Source: Gammaproteobacteria bacterium
GTDB taxonomy: Bacteria > Pseudomonadota > Gammaproteobacteria > DSM-16500
Direction of reading: 5' to 3'
Assembly: GCA_031291175.1 (NCBI GenBank)
Contig: JARLJO010000060.1
Coordinates: 186,001-250,000, forward strand
Length of the DNA: 64,000 nucleotides
The notes beneath the pieces were generated by a model. It did not search any database. It worked only from the letters and a program-made list of their open reading frames with translations, and was not told the origin of the DNA. Below, one piece after another: positions 1 to 7,733 of this stretch. Each line of letters begins with the position of its first letter. Positions within the stretch are counted from its first letter, which is position 1. A program made the translations under genes and the position numbers.

Positions 1-163
1 CCTCAAGATCGGCTAAGATATTGCGAATTGTCGCTGAACTCAATCCTAAAGCTGACTCTTCGGCGATGGTACGTGACCCCACCGGCGCGCCGTCTTGGAT
101 ATATCGCTCAACTAAAACTTTTAGTATCTGTTGCGCTCGCGGATTGACTGCTGCTTTGCTCAT
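1..163 (-). CDS. hrcA: heat-inducible transcription repressor HrcA, N-terminal part (gene runs off the left edge)
   Basis: Reading leftward from an ATG at 163, the 54 visible residues contain the HrcA winged-helix start: an [17 protein letters not shown] helix, then [16 protein letters not shown] and [13 protein letters not shown]. In this family these form the DNA-binding part that recognises the CIRCE inverted repeat and represses chaperone operons. The rest of the gene lies outside the window. It is divergent from nadK across an 83-base gap. I saw no CIRCE-like repeat in that gap, so self-regulation through CIRCE here is not supported. Identity is secure because the residue pattern is highly conserved. 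Confidence 0.88.
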   Translation of the reverse strand, partial: MSKAAVNPRAQQILKVLVERYIQDGAPVGSRTIAEESALGLSSATIRNILADLE

Positions 164-246
164 TTCATTGACCCTATGGTGCAGAACGGTAATATACCAT
201 AAAATTACCCTATTGCCTCATTACAGCTTGTGATAAAGGAACCAAA

Positions 247-1134
247 ATGGCCATCGAATTCAAAACCATCGGGATCATCGGCCGACTCAGAAACCCCGGG
301 GTCAAAGAAACCCTGCGCACCCTTATCACTTTTCTCGGTGAACTTAACCTTAAAATCGTGACAGAAGCCGAAACGGCAGAGTCTGTACCCGACTTGAATC
401 TGACAACAGTCACCCGCGAAGACCTGGGCACGAGCTGTGATTTGCTCATTGTCATCGGTGGTGACGGCAGCTTGATTAGCGCGACCCATGCCGTGGTGAA
501 TCATGAAATACCCGTACTTGGCATTAATCGCGGTAGCCTTGGGTTTTTAACCGATATTCACCCAACCGAATTACAAAAAATCAAAGCCATTTTAAATGGC
601 GAATATCGACTCGAAAAGCGCTTTCTTTTGAATGCTAATATCGAATTACAGGGTGAACATCTGGGTAATGACGACGCCTTGAATGAAGTGGCACTCATTC
701 CGAATATGGTGCCACACATGATCGAGTTTGAAATTTATATCGATGATCAATTCGTTTGTAGTCAAAACTCGGATGGGTTGATTATTGCAACGCCCACAGG
801 GTCAACGGCTTATGCACTATCAGGTGGCGGCCCCATTTTGCACCCCCAACTGGATGCGATTGTATTGGTCCCTATGTTTCCACACACATTAAGCAGTAGG
901 CCTATCGTGATTGAAGGAAATCAAAAAATTCATATTATCCTTTCACCACATAATACAACCTCCCCCCGCTTAAGCTGCGATGGCCAGGCTTATATTATTT
1001 CCCCGCCCGGCAGTCATATTACTATTCAGAAAAAACCTGAACATTTACACCTGATTCATCCCCTGGACTACAATTATTACGAGACCTTGCGTAGCAAATT
1101 GCATTGGGGTAAAAAGTTGCAATATTCTGAATAA
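247..1134 (+). CDS. nadK: NAD kinase
   Basis: The enzyme phosphorylates NAD to NADP using ATP or polyphosphate in the cytoplasm. The 295-residue protein has the usual length for bacterial NadK. It carries the catalytic GGDGSLISA motif near residue 77 and the second nucleotide-binding block DGLIIATPTGSTAYALSGGG near residues 177-196, both diagnostic. The start at 247 follows a good AAGGA ribosome site at 236-240. hrcA lies divergently upstream and recN follows in the same direction after about 160 bases, an order familiar from gammaproteobacteria. No damage is visible. Confidence 0.95.
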   Translation: MAIEFKTIGIIGRLRNPGVKETLRTLITFLGELNLKIVTEAETAESVPDLNLTTVTREDLGTSCDLLIVIGGDGSLISATHAVVNHEIPVLGINRGSLGFLTDIHPTELQKIKAILNGEYRLEKRFLLNANIELQGEHLGNDDALNEVALIPNMVPHMIEFEIYIDDQFVCSQNSDGLIIATPTGSTAYALSGGGPILHPQLDAIVLVPMFPHTLSSRPIVIEGNQKIHIILSPHNTTSPRLSCDGQAYIISPPGSHITIQKKPEHLHLIHPLDYNYYETLRSKLHWGKKLQYSE

Positions 1135-1295
1135 TATACTGTTTATTGACAATACTGGGTGAGAGCGCCCTTCTCTTTCGTGTCATTGATTCTGATTGAG
1201 AAGGCCCTAACTCTGGTTTACACTACTCTTGCAATAAATTGGTCTAGCCTATCTTTTAGCACTTCAAACAAAATCTATCGCGTCTCAGGGATCTT

Positions 1296-2966
1296 ATGCT
1301 GACACAAATCGACATTAGTCATTTAGCAACCATCAAAGACCTGCATCTTGAGTTATTGCCTGGCACTACCGTGATTACCGGTGAAACAGGCGCGGGTAAA
1401 TCGGTTTTAATTGATGCTATTGAATTGGCTCTAGGCAGTCGCGCTACCGGTGATATGGTCCGCGCAGGGCAAGACAAAGCGGATGTTAGTATCAGTTTTG
1501 ATATCAGTCGGCTGAATGAAGCCAAAGCCTGGCTAAAAAATGCGGACATGGATGCGGATTCAGGTGAGTGCATTATTCGCCGCACCGTTCACAAAGATGG
1601 GCGCTCACGCAGCTACATCAATGGCACACCCAGCACTTTGCAATTGCTGCGCGAATTAAGTGATTTGTTAATCAATATTCATGGTCAACATGAACATCAA
1701 GCGCTTTTCAAACAAGATACGCAACGCGAGATGCTAGACAAATATGCGGGGCATCTGGACTCGGTGACAAAAGTGGCTAGCCTTGCCAAAGAATGGCATA
1801 CATTAGCTCATACTATTTCCACACTGAAAAAATCGAATGATGAACGCAGCTCCCGTGGTGATTTTTTAAGATTTCAATTACGCGAATTAGAAGAATTACA
1901 ATTAAGCGCGGATGAATTTCAAACACTGGAGATCGAACACAAACAACTGGCAAATTCAGGTGAACTATTACAAAACGTGAATCTTGCGCTACATCACTTA
2001 GCAGAAGAGGAAAATCACAATGCGTTGAGCTTGTTGAATCATGCTCTAGACGCACTCGAATCCGTTCAAGCATTTGACCCTAAAATCACAAGTTGGATTG
2101 AAAATCTGAAAAGCGTCACTATTCAATTAAGCGACAGCGAAAGTGAATTGCGTCACTATCTTGAAAATGTGGATTTAGATCCTGACCGATTACAATGGGT
2201 AGAACAACGTATAGGGACTTTATTTGATACCGCGAGAAAACATAAAGTCGCGCCATCTGAACTATTCGATTTGCAACAACGTATTGCGACAGAACTCGCA
2301 GCCCTCGACACTAGTGATGAACGTATCGCTGAATTAGAATTACAATTACAAGATATCGAAAAAAATTACCTGATTGCCGCCACCAAATTAAGTGATAGCC
2401 GCAAAAAATCGGCTAAAAAACTCACGCAAGAGATTACTCAAATTATCCATGAACTCTCTTTGCCGCATGGGCAATTTCATGTGCATTTCGCCACAGACGA
2501 TGTGCCACGTTTTGCGCCTTTTGGTTTAGAGAAAATCGTTTTTCATATTACGACTAACTTAGGGCAGCCATTACAACCTTTAGCGAAAGTGGCATCAGGT
2601 GGCGAACTCTCACGTATTAGTCTTGCTATTCACATGGCAACCGCAGAACAGCATACCATTCCGAGCTTGATTTTTGATGAAGTGGATGTGGGAATCAGTG
2701 GTGGCACCGCAGAAATTGTGGGCAAATTATTACGTCGATTAGGCAATACTCATCAATTGCTTTGCATTACCCATCTTCCACAAGTTGCGGCACAAGGCGA
2801 ACAACATTTGCTAGTTGAAAAACGTCATGAGCAGAACGAGACTTATACCCAAATTCGCATGCTAAATACCAAAGAAAAAATTAATGAATTGGCACGCATG
2901 CTGGGCGGCGTCGAAATTACCAAGAAAACAATTGAACATGCTCGCGAGATGTTGGAAAAAGTTTGA
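1296..2966 (+). CDS. recN: DNA repair ATPase RecN
   Basis: RecN is an SMC-like ATPase that acts early in double-strand-break repair. The 556-residue length matches the family. The N-terminal Walker A is GETGAGKS (about residues 29-36), followed by the NIHGQHEHQALF segment. The middle is a long helical, coiled-coil-like stretch rich in Leu, Glu and Gln. The C-terminal half has the ABC signature ASGGELSR and a Walker B of IFDEVDVGISGG. The protein ends at the expected distance after the H-loop region (CITHLPQVAA). It lies downstream of nadK with its own 160-base leader. I saw no clear LexA box in that leader. Confidence 0.95.
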   Translation: MLTQIDISHLATIKDLHLELLPGTTVITGETGAGKSVLIDAIELALGSRATGDMVRAGQDKADVSISFDISRLNEAKAWLKNADMDADSGECIIRRTVHKDGRSRSYINGTPSTLQLLRELSDLLINIHGQHEHQALFKQDTQREMLDKYAGHLDSVTKVASLAKEWHTLAHTISTLKKSNDERSSRGDFLRFQLRELEELQLSADEFQTLEIEHKQLANSGELLQNVNLALHHLAEEENHNALSLLNHALDALESVQAFDPKITSWIENLKSVTIQLSDSESELRHYLENVDLDPDRLQWVEQRIGTLFDTARKHKVAPSELFDLQQRIATELAALDTSDERIAELELQLQDIEKNYLIAATKLSDSRKKSAKKLTQEITQIIHELSLPHGQFHVHFATDDVPRFAPFGLEKIVFHITTNLGQPLQPLAKVASGGELSRISLAIHMATAEQHTIPSLIFDEVDVGISGGTAEIVGKLLRRLGNTHQLLCITHLPQVAAQGEQHLLVEKRHEQNETYTQIRMLNTKEKINELARMLGGVEITKKTIEHAREMLEKV

Positions 2967-3022
2967 TTTTTTTAGCCAGTTATTCTGATGCGAGCTTTAT
3001 CAAAAACGTTTAGCTGTTTTTG

Positions 3023-3436
3023 TTATTTGTTCTGGCAATCTTTGCAAGCACCGTAAATATTTAGACTGTGGTCTGTAATGGTGTAGCCTGCATTCTTTGC
3101 GATTTCTTTTTGACGCTCTTCGATGATGAGATCAACAAACTCTTCTACACGTCCGCATTTGATACAGACTAAATGATCGTGATGACGCCCATGATCTAAT
3201 TCAAATACGGAATGACCGCCTTCAAAATTATGTCTAATCACTAAGCCGGCTTCTTCAAACTGTGTTAATACGCGATAAACGGTAGCGAGGCCAATGTCTT
3301 CTGAAGATTCTAATAAAATGCGATAAACATCTTCGGCACTTAAGTGATGTTCTTTTGCATTTTCTAGAATTTCCAGAATTTTAACTCGCGGTAATGTCAC
3401 CTTGAGGCCTGCTTTTTTTAAATCCGAATTATCCAA
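3023..3436 (-). CDS. fur: ferric uptake regulator Fur
   Basis: Fur is an iron-responsive repressor that dimerises and binds AT-rich operators. The 137-residue protein starts with the winged helix (LKVTLPRVKILEIL, DVYRIL, GLATVYRVLTQFEEAGLV). It then has the metal-binding HHDHLVCIKCG segment and a second CKDC pair at the C-terminus, so both the histidine-rich regulatory site and the structural zinc cysteines are present. It is transcribed away from bamE, with about 100 bases between the starts, a neighbour arrangement common in gammaproteobacteria. The protein is intact. Confidence 0.95.
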   Translation of the reverse strand: MDNSDLKKAGLKVTLPRVKILEILENAKEHHLSAEDVYRILLESSEDIGLATVYRVLTQFEEAGLVIRHNFEGGHSVFELDHGRHHDHLVCIKCGRVEEFVDLIIEERQKEIAKNAGYTITDHSLNIYGACKDCQNK

Positions 3437-3542
3437 TGCCGCCTTCTCCCTAAATCAATACAGAGACATTTATAACACATACCAAAGTGATCGCAAATCA
3501 GGTATTATGGCCCGCAATAAAACCTGAACTGGAATCAGCATC

Positions 3543-3881
3543 ATGCGCAAATTATTGATCATTATGTCACTTTGGATAACGCTATCTGGGTGTTCATACT
3601 TACATGTACACAGAATGGATGTCGAACAAGGCAATTATATCACACCCGAAATGGTGAGCAAAATTCATCCAGGCATGACCCAGGCCGAGGTGAAAGAAAT
3701 TGTAGGTGACCCTATTTTGGCGAATGTGTTTGATAAAGACCGTATTGATTATGTCTACACTTTCAAACCCGGCAATGGTGAGATGACAGAAAAATACCTC
3801 ACTTTGATTTTCCGCAATGGCCATTTAAGCACCATCAATGGAAATATGTATTCGCAATATATCAAAGGCAGCCATAATTAA
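3543..3881 (+). CDS. bamE: outer membrane assembly lipoprotein BamE (SmpA/OmlA)
   Basis: BamE is the small lipoprotein subunit of the BAM complex that inserts beta-barrel proteins into the outer membrane. The 112-residue protein begins with a lipoprotein signal (MRKLLIIMSLWITLSGC), with the acylated cysteine at position 17. The SmpA/OmlA domain follows, with the typical GNYITPEMVSKIHPGMTQ, EVKEIVGDPIL and YVYTFKPGNG blocks. Length and order match the family. It is divergent from fur and convergent with rnfH. I see no defect. Confidence 0.94.
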   Translation: MRKLLIIMSLWITLSGCSYLHVHRMDVEQGNYITPEMVSKIHPGMTQAEVKEIVGDPILANVFDKDRIDYVYTFKPGNGEMTEKYLTLIFRNGHLSTINGNMYSQYIKGSHN

Positions 3882-3888
3882 AGGCTGC
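3868..3888. terminator. possible small hairpin between convergent bamE and rnfH
   Basis: GCAGCC at 3868-3873 pairs with GGCTGC at 3883-3888 across a nine-base loop, straddling the bamE stop codon. There is no long T run, so a terminator role is only a guess from its position between convergent genes. Confidence 0.3.
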
Positions 3889-3896
3889 TCGCAATA

Positions 3897-4244
3897 TTAG
3901 GGACTTCGCTTTTTATTGGCTGGTCCCTTAATCCTTCCCTGCACAAGCTGACTCTTTTTAACTGCATTCGCTTTATTTCGGCGCGCTTCCATTGGATCTA
4001 TGGTCAGCGGGCGATAGATTTCGATTCTGTCACCTTCATTCACATGATCCGTTAGCTTTTTGAGTTCACCAAATACCCCTACTTTTTGTTGATTTAAATC
4101 AATTTCAGGGTAAATCTCGAGTATGCCCGAGCGATCAATGGCTGTCTCAAGCGTGCTCCCTGGCGTTACTTCCACCTGGATTATGCGCTGGTCTGTGGGC
4201 CTTGCGTAGGCGACTTCTACCTTGAAAGTCTTATCGTTCTCCAT
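3897..4244 (-). CDS. rnfH: RnfH family protein (UPF0125)
   Basis: This is a small beta-grasp, ubiquitin-like protein of the RnfH family. Its exact role is unsettled; it is usually encoded beside the toxin-like gene ratA. The start I chose ([19 protein letters not shown]) is at 4244, because residues before it in the longer frame are not family-like. Family blocks include QVEVTPGSTLETAIDRSGIL, VGVFGELKKL and GDRIEIYRPLTIDPMEARR. A basic tail (KKSQLVQGRIKGPANKKRSP) follows. The gene overlaps the end of ratA by 14 bases, which implies translational coupling. Intact. Confidence 0.9.
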   Translation of the reverse strand: MENDKTFKVEVAYARPTDQRIIQVEVTPGSTLETAIDRSGILEIYPEIDLNQQKVGVFGELKKLTDHVNEGDRIEIYRPLTIDPMEARRNKANAVKKSQLVQGRIKGPANKKRSP

Positions 4245-4674
4245 AAATCTCGGCCGCTCGCTTACAAAATGCATCTACCAGTGAATTGGCAATGTGATTG
4301 AAAATTGGCTGGAATAATCTATCGATTAATCCTCCTTTGAAATCAATTTCAAGGTCTAAAGAGACTTTACATGCATCGCCATCTAATGGATCAAATGACC
4401 ATTTGCCTTCTAAGCGGTTAAATGGCCCGGATACTAAAATCAGATCAATCCGACTATAGGGATGCAAGATATTACGGGTGGTAAAGCTTTTATGCATGCC
4501 TGACCAGGCGATATCCAGAGAGGCTTCCACCATGGTTTCTGTCCTGGTGATGATCTCGCTACCATGACACCATTCTAAAAAGCGGGGGTAATCTTCAATA
4601 GCGTTCACTAATTCAAACATTTGGCGCACCGAATAGGGCACCAGGGCACTGCGTTTAATAATTGTCATCAGCAA
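4231..4674 (-). CDS. ratA: RatA / coenzyme Q-binding COQ10-like START-domain protein
   Basis: The 147-residue protein is a SRPBCC/START-fold member of the YfjG (RatA) family. The E. coli member was reported to act on ribosome subunit joining, and the eukaryotic Coq10 relatives bind ubiquinone. The function here is therefore uncertain, but the family is clear. Visible family blocks are [25 protein letters not shown], then the [25 protein letters not shown] core and a C-terminal amphipathic helix. It is divergent from smpB (about 50 bases between starts) and coupled to rnfH, the standard ratA-rnfH/smpB arrangement. Confidence 0.92.
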   Translation of the reverse strand: MLMTIIKRSALVPYSVRQMFELVNAIEDYPRFLEWCHGSEIITRTETMVEASLDIAWSGMHKSFTTRNILHPYSRIDLILVSGPFNRLEGKWSFDPLDGDACKVSLDLEIDFKGGLIDRLFQPIFNHIANSLVDAFCKRAAEIYGER

Positions 4675-4723
4675 TTTACTCTTAATCTATCCAAGTCTTA
4701 GATTTGGTATTATACTTCGCGGC

Positions 4724-5194
4724 ATGAGTGATAAACAGAAATCTGATCAGACAATTGCTTTAAATCGCAAAGCGCTTCATGAGTACTCTATTGAAGACCG
4801 TTTTGAAGCAGGTATTTCATTACAAGGTTGGGAGGTTAAAAGCCTACGAGCCGGACGGGTTCAACTCGACCAAAGTTATGTGATCGTCAAAAATGGCGAA
4901 GCGTGGCTGCTGGGCTCGAATATGACCCCTCTGCAAACCGCCTCAACCCACATCAATCCAGATCCTCAGCGCACACGTAAGTTATTATTGCATGCCAAAG
5001 AACTCAGCAAGCTGATTGGTAGCGTTGAACGTAAAGGCTATACCTTGATTCCGCTTAGCCTTTATTGGAAAAATAACCGCGTTAAACTCGCTATTGCCCT
5101 CGCTAAAGGTAAGAAGCAGCATGATAAGCGCGCCGCTGAAAAAGAACGCGACTGGAAACGTGACAAACAACGGATCCTAAAGAACTCAGAATAA
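4724..5194 (+). CDS. smpB: SsrA-binding protein SmpB
   Basis: SmpB binds tmRNA and brings it to stalled ribosomes for trans-translation. The 156-residue protein has the conserved N-terminal block ([25 protein letters not shown]), the [12 protein letters not shown] segment, and a basic C-terminal tail ([20 protein letters not shown]) that in the family mimics an mRNA/tRNA part in the decoding centre. Its RNA partner ssrA lies only 2 kb downstream on the same strand, separated by two other genes. Intact and of normal length. Confidence 0.96.
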   Translation: MSDKQKSDQTIALNRKALHEYSIEDRFEAGISLQGWEVKSLRAGRVQLDQSYVIVKNGEAWLLGSNMTPLQTASTHINPDPQRTRKLLLHAKELSKLIGSVERKGYTLIPLSLYWKNNRVKLAIALAKGKKQHDKRAAEKERDWKRDKQRILKNSE

Positions 5195-5203
5195 GGAAAT
5201 CCC

Positions 5204-6043
5204 ATGCCTAAAAACCATTTCGAGCCTATGCACATCAATGCATCCCCTGAAGACATGGGGGGAAATAATGGGATTGGTCGCTATATCTTATTACCGGGCT
5301 CGGATGGGCGCGCGCAAGAGATTGCTCGGCATTTTACAAGCATGGTGGTTAAACCCCATTACCGTGCTCACAATTTGTATTTAGGTACCCTGCTTTGCGA
5401 TGGCAAAAAAATTGATGTCGCTACCGTTTCTTCTGGCATGGGCTGCCCCAGCGCGGAAATCATTGTGCATGAGTTATTTCACTTAGGCGCTAGACGTTTT
5501 TTACGAATTGGTACGGCGGGATCGTTGCAACCGGATTTTGTCAAAGTGGGCGATATTGTGAATGTGCAAGCGTCAGTTCGTGACGAAGGCACCACACAAG
5601 ATTATGTGCCTTTAGAATTTCCTGCGGTGGCTTCACTTGAAATGGCCTCCTCTACTTTACTGGCTGCAGAGCGATTAGGATTATCTGACCGAATTCACAC
5701 TGGAGTGGTTCATTGTAAGAACTCGCTCTATGCACGTGAATTTGGTGCAGGGCCAAGACATGAGCAAAATAAAGCTTATTTGGACTTCTTAACGAAAACC
5801 GGCGTGCTGGCTTCTGAAATGGAAACCGCTACACTTTTCATTCAATCACAGCTTTACAATTATCAGTTACGCAAAGAAGGCAGTGGGCCAAGTCATCAAG
5901 TCTTATCGGGTGCCATTTTAGGTATCATCTCTAACACTAAGACATTTGATAAAACGTCTAAATCCAAGTCCGCTGTTGATGACAATATTGCGCTGGGTCT
6001 TGAGACCATTAAAACTTTGGCCATGCAGGAATTATTAGATTAA
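5204..6043 (+). CDS. nucleoside phosphorylase of the PNP/UDP family (probably uridine phosphorylase-like)
   Basis: Enzymes of this family cleave nucleosides with phosphate to free base and ribose-1-phosphate. The 279-residue protein has the phosphate/ribose-site pattern SSGMGCPSAEI, the core strand RIGTAGSLQPDFVKVGDIV, and the late EMET motif (ASEMETATLF) that binds ribose hydroxyls. The N-terminus has an LLPGSDGRAQEIA segment typical of the uridine phosphorylase branch. Uridine preference is inferred from overall pattern only. It lies 9 bases after smpB with its own AAGGA site, so the two may be co-transcribed. Confidence 0.85.
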   Translation: MPKNHFEPMHINASPEDMGGNNGIGRYILLPGSDGRAQEIARHFTSMVVKPHYRAHNLYLGTLLCDGKKIDVATVSSGMGCPSAEIIVHELFHLGARRFLRIGTAGSLQPDFVKVGDIVNVQASVRDEGTTQDYVPLEFPAVASLEMASSTLLAAERLGLSDRIHTGVVHCKNSLYAREFGAGPRHEQNKAYLDFLTKTGVLASEMETATLFIQSQLYNYQLRKEGSGPSHQVLSGAILGIISNTKTFDKTSKSKSAVDDNIALGLETIKTLAMQELLD

Positions 6044-6087
6044 CCCCTATTAAGATTGTTTCGTTTTATTTTCATTTAGGAAAATAT

Positions 6088-7032
6088 ATGCCAGAAACTA
6101 ACCCCCCTGCCGCCTCGAGCGAGCCTGCTAAATCTAAAATACATTCTTCTTTATATGTTTATCCTATTTGCGCCTTCGTCAATACCACCGTCGTCACTGC
6201 CGTCACGCATCCTTTTGATAAAGCGCTTTACCATGCAACCACACAGAAAAAACCTTTTTTTACTCGGGCTAATTTTGCCAAACCTTACAAATGTGTTATG
6301 GCTAGCGCTACTCAAAAAATGACGTTTGGTAATACCTATTATATTTTTCAAGGGATCATGCGAGATAGATACGATGAACAACTCAGTTGCGAATATAACT
6401 TCTCGAAGAACCAGATTGCTTTTATCAATGGCGTGGTAGCGGGTAGCGTGAATGGCATTATTTCCAATCCTTTTTCTGCTGCGAAATATCATTCTTGGGA
6501 TCCGTGTAAAGGAGGATTTCTTCGTAGTGTGCGCGATATGTGGAAAGCCGGTGGCTTTGAACCTTTCATGCGCGGCACGAGTGACGGCATTCTTCGGGAG
6601 ATTTTTGGTTCAGCCGCATATGAAGTCACTCGCGGGGCATTGCGAGCGCATTTTGTGCCTCATGGTACGGACGAAAAAGGTAAAGCAACATTTAATGCTG
6701 GCTTTCTGTGTGACTTGGCAGGGGCGGCGACTGGTACTGTTTTAGGTGGACCGTTTAATTTTACTCGCAATGAAAAATATAAAGCACCAGCAGACAAGCA
6801 TCCACCGACAACGAAAGCTATCATGACTCAGATATGGGATGAAGCGAAACAAAAACCCAAAAAAGCGCTGGGGAAAACAGGTTTTTTTGCACATCGATTT
6901 AATGTGGGCTGGGGGACATTGTTAACCGCAGCAAAAATGGCTAGCTCGCAGGCGATATATGATTATGTAAGATCGGCTTTAATGCCAAACAAAGGGGAAA
7001 ATGAGCAAGGTAGCCCTACGTGTAGACGTTAA
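6088..7032 (+). CDS. mitochondrial carrier family (MCF)-like protein, eukaryote-type, candidate host-targeted effector
   Basis: The 314-residue protein shows the three-repeat layout of eukaryotic mitochondrial carriers. Each repeat begins with a degenerate form of the PX[DE]XX[KR] signature: HPFDKAL near residue 41, NPFSAAK near 127 and GPFNFTR near 221. The even-helix pattern is also visible, for example FMRGTSDGILREIFGSAAYE after the second repeat, which matches the carrier RG...LRE.P..A.Y theme. Carriers swap nucleotides or metabolites across the mitochondrial inner membrane. In bacteria such genes are rare; Legionella pneumophila LncP, a secreted nucleotide carrier, is the known precedent. 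Export and function are inferred. There is no N-terminal signal peptide; the tail is hydrophilic. Confidence 0.72.
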   Translation: MPETNPPAASSEPAKSKIHSSLYVYPICAFVNTTVVTAVTHPFDKALYHATTQKKPFFTRANFAKPYKCVMASATQKMTFGNTYYIFQGIMRDRYDEQLSCEYNFSKNQIAFINGVVAGSVNGIISNPFSAAKYHSWDPCKGGFLRSVRDMWKAGGFEPFMRGTSDGILREIFGSAAYEVTRGALRAHFVPHGTDEKGKATFNAGFLCDLAGAATGTVLGGPFNFTRNEKYKAPADKHPPTTKAIMTQIWDEAKQKPKKALGKTGFFAHRFNVGWGTLLTAAKMASSQAIYDYVRSALMPNKGENEQGSPTCRR

Positions 7033-7135
7033 AACCCGGTGTTTAATATTGTTTTTTTTTAAAGTTTTGACAAAAAGCCTTGCTATACAGCGACTTAATG
7101 GTTAATATTTAGCCGCTTTTTACTATTTTATATAG

Positions 7136-7141
7136 TATACT
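7136..7141 (+). promoter_or_regulatory. candidate -10 element of ssrA
   Basis: TATACT lies seven bases before the mature tmRNA 5' end at 7149, where a sigma70 -10 box would sit if transcription started near the mature end. The preceding 60 bases are very AT-rich. I did not find a convincing -35 at the ideal spacing. Confidence 0.45.
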
Positions 7142-7148
7142 TAAATAT

Positions 7149-7561
7149 GGGGGCGACCTGGCTTCGACGTGGGTTGCAAAGCTTGAGGGGCATGTCGAGG
7201 AGGTAACTAACCTCGTAAAAAAAGTTGCAAACTTATAGTTGCAAACAAAAAACGCAACTACGTTAATGACAGTTCCTTCGCCGATGCCGGCGCGGTTGCT
7301 GTTGCTGCCTAGTAAGGTAGCATAACGTCATCTCACCGGTTGTGCTTATGCGACCGGATTTACGCAAGTAAATAGAGGTGTCATATTACATAAGATCGTA
7401 ATTTTATCTGCCCGAGATGAAATTATTAAAACCCTTAGGGCTAGTTTCATATCACCTTGCCTGTCAGGGGGTATGCTGCGAAATTAAATGATAAGGCTAA
7501 ACATGTAGATCCAAAGGTAGAGGACTTGCGGACGCGGGTTCGATTCCCGCCGCCTCCACCA
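7149..7561 (+). ncRNA. ssrA: transfer-messenger RNA (tmRNA)
   Basis: The RNA rescues stalled ribosomes by acting first as tRNA-Ala and then as a short mRNA. The 5' end GGGGGCG (7149-7155) pairs with CGCCTCC near the 3' end (7551-7557, with one G-U pair), and CCA is encoded at 7559-7561. The conserved 5' block GGCTTCGACG and the T-arm GGTTCGATTCC are present. The tag reading frame starts at GCA 7241, after an ATAGTT context like the E. coli ATAGTC, and runs 23 codons to a double stop TAG TAA at 7310. It encodes a tag beginning ANKKRNYVN and ending AVAVAA. The 3' end is the insertion site of the downstream island. Confidence 0.95.
7530..7557 (+). other. attachment site (attL) in the 3' end of ssrA
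   Basis: The tmRNA 3' segment GGACGCGGGTTC (7530-7541) and ATTCCCGCCGCC (7543-7554) both recur at the distal end of the island at 23829-23840 and 23945-23956. A tyrosine integrase starts just downstream. tmRNA 3' ends are classic integration targets. Confidence 0.7.
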
Positions 7562-7629
7562 ATAACAGTTCCAAGGGAATCCAATAGAGTCCATAAGCCC
7601 TTGAAATAAAATTAAATTAACATCAATAA

Positions 7630-7733
7630 TCATCCAGTAAAGTCCAGCACATACCCCAGTCATCCAGTATTGAAGTGGGGTATTTCTTTGGGTATGATCC
7701 AGAATCTTGAAATAAGTTTTGGAGATACCCCAG
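7630..7733. repeat. short direct and inverted repeats between attL and int (candidate integrase arm sites)
   Basis: TCATCCAGTA occurs at 7630-7639 and 7660-7669, exactly 30 bases apart. ATACCCCAG occurs at 7651-7659 and 7725-7733, with inverted partial copies (GGGGTAT, GGGTAT) between them. Repeats of this kind beside an attachment site fit arm-type integrase or excisionase binding sites. The second ATACCCCAG copy sits between the integrase ribosome site and start, so it could also allow autoregulation. Function is inferred. Confidence 0.4.

Noticed and set aside
1813-2073. Minus-strand frame inside recN
   Set aside because: It lies within the recN coiled-coil region and reads as random composition.
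6452-6745. Plus-strand 97-residue frame inside the carrier-like gene
   Set aside because: It is a shadow of the carrier reading frame, with no start signal or domain.
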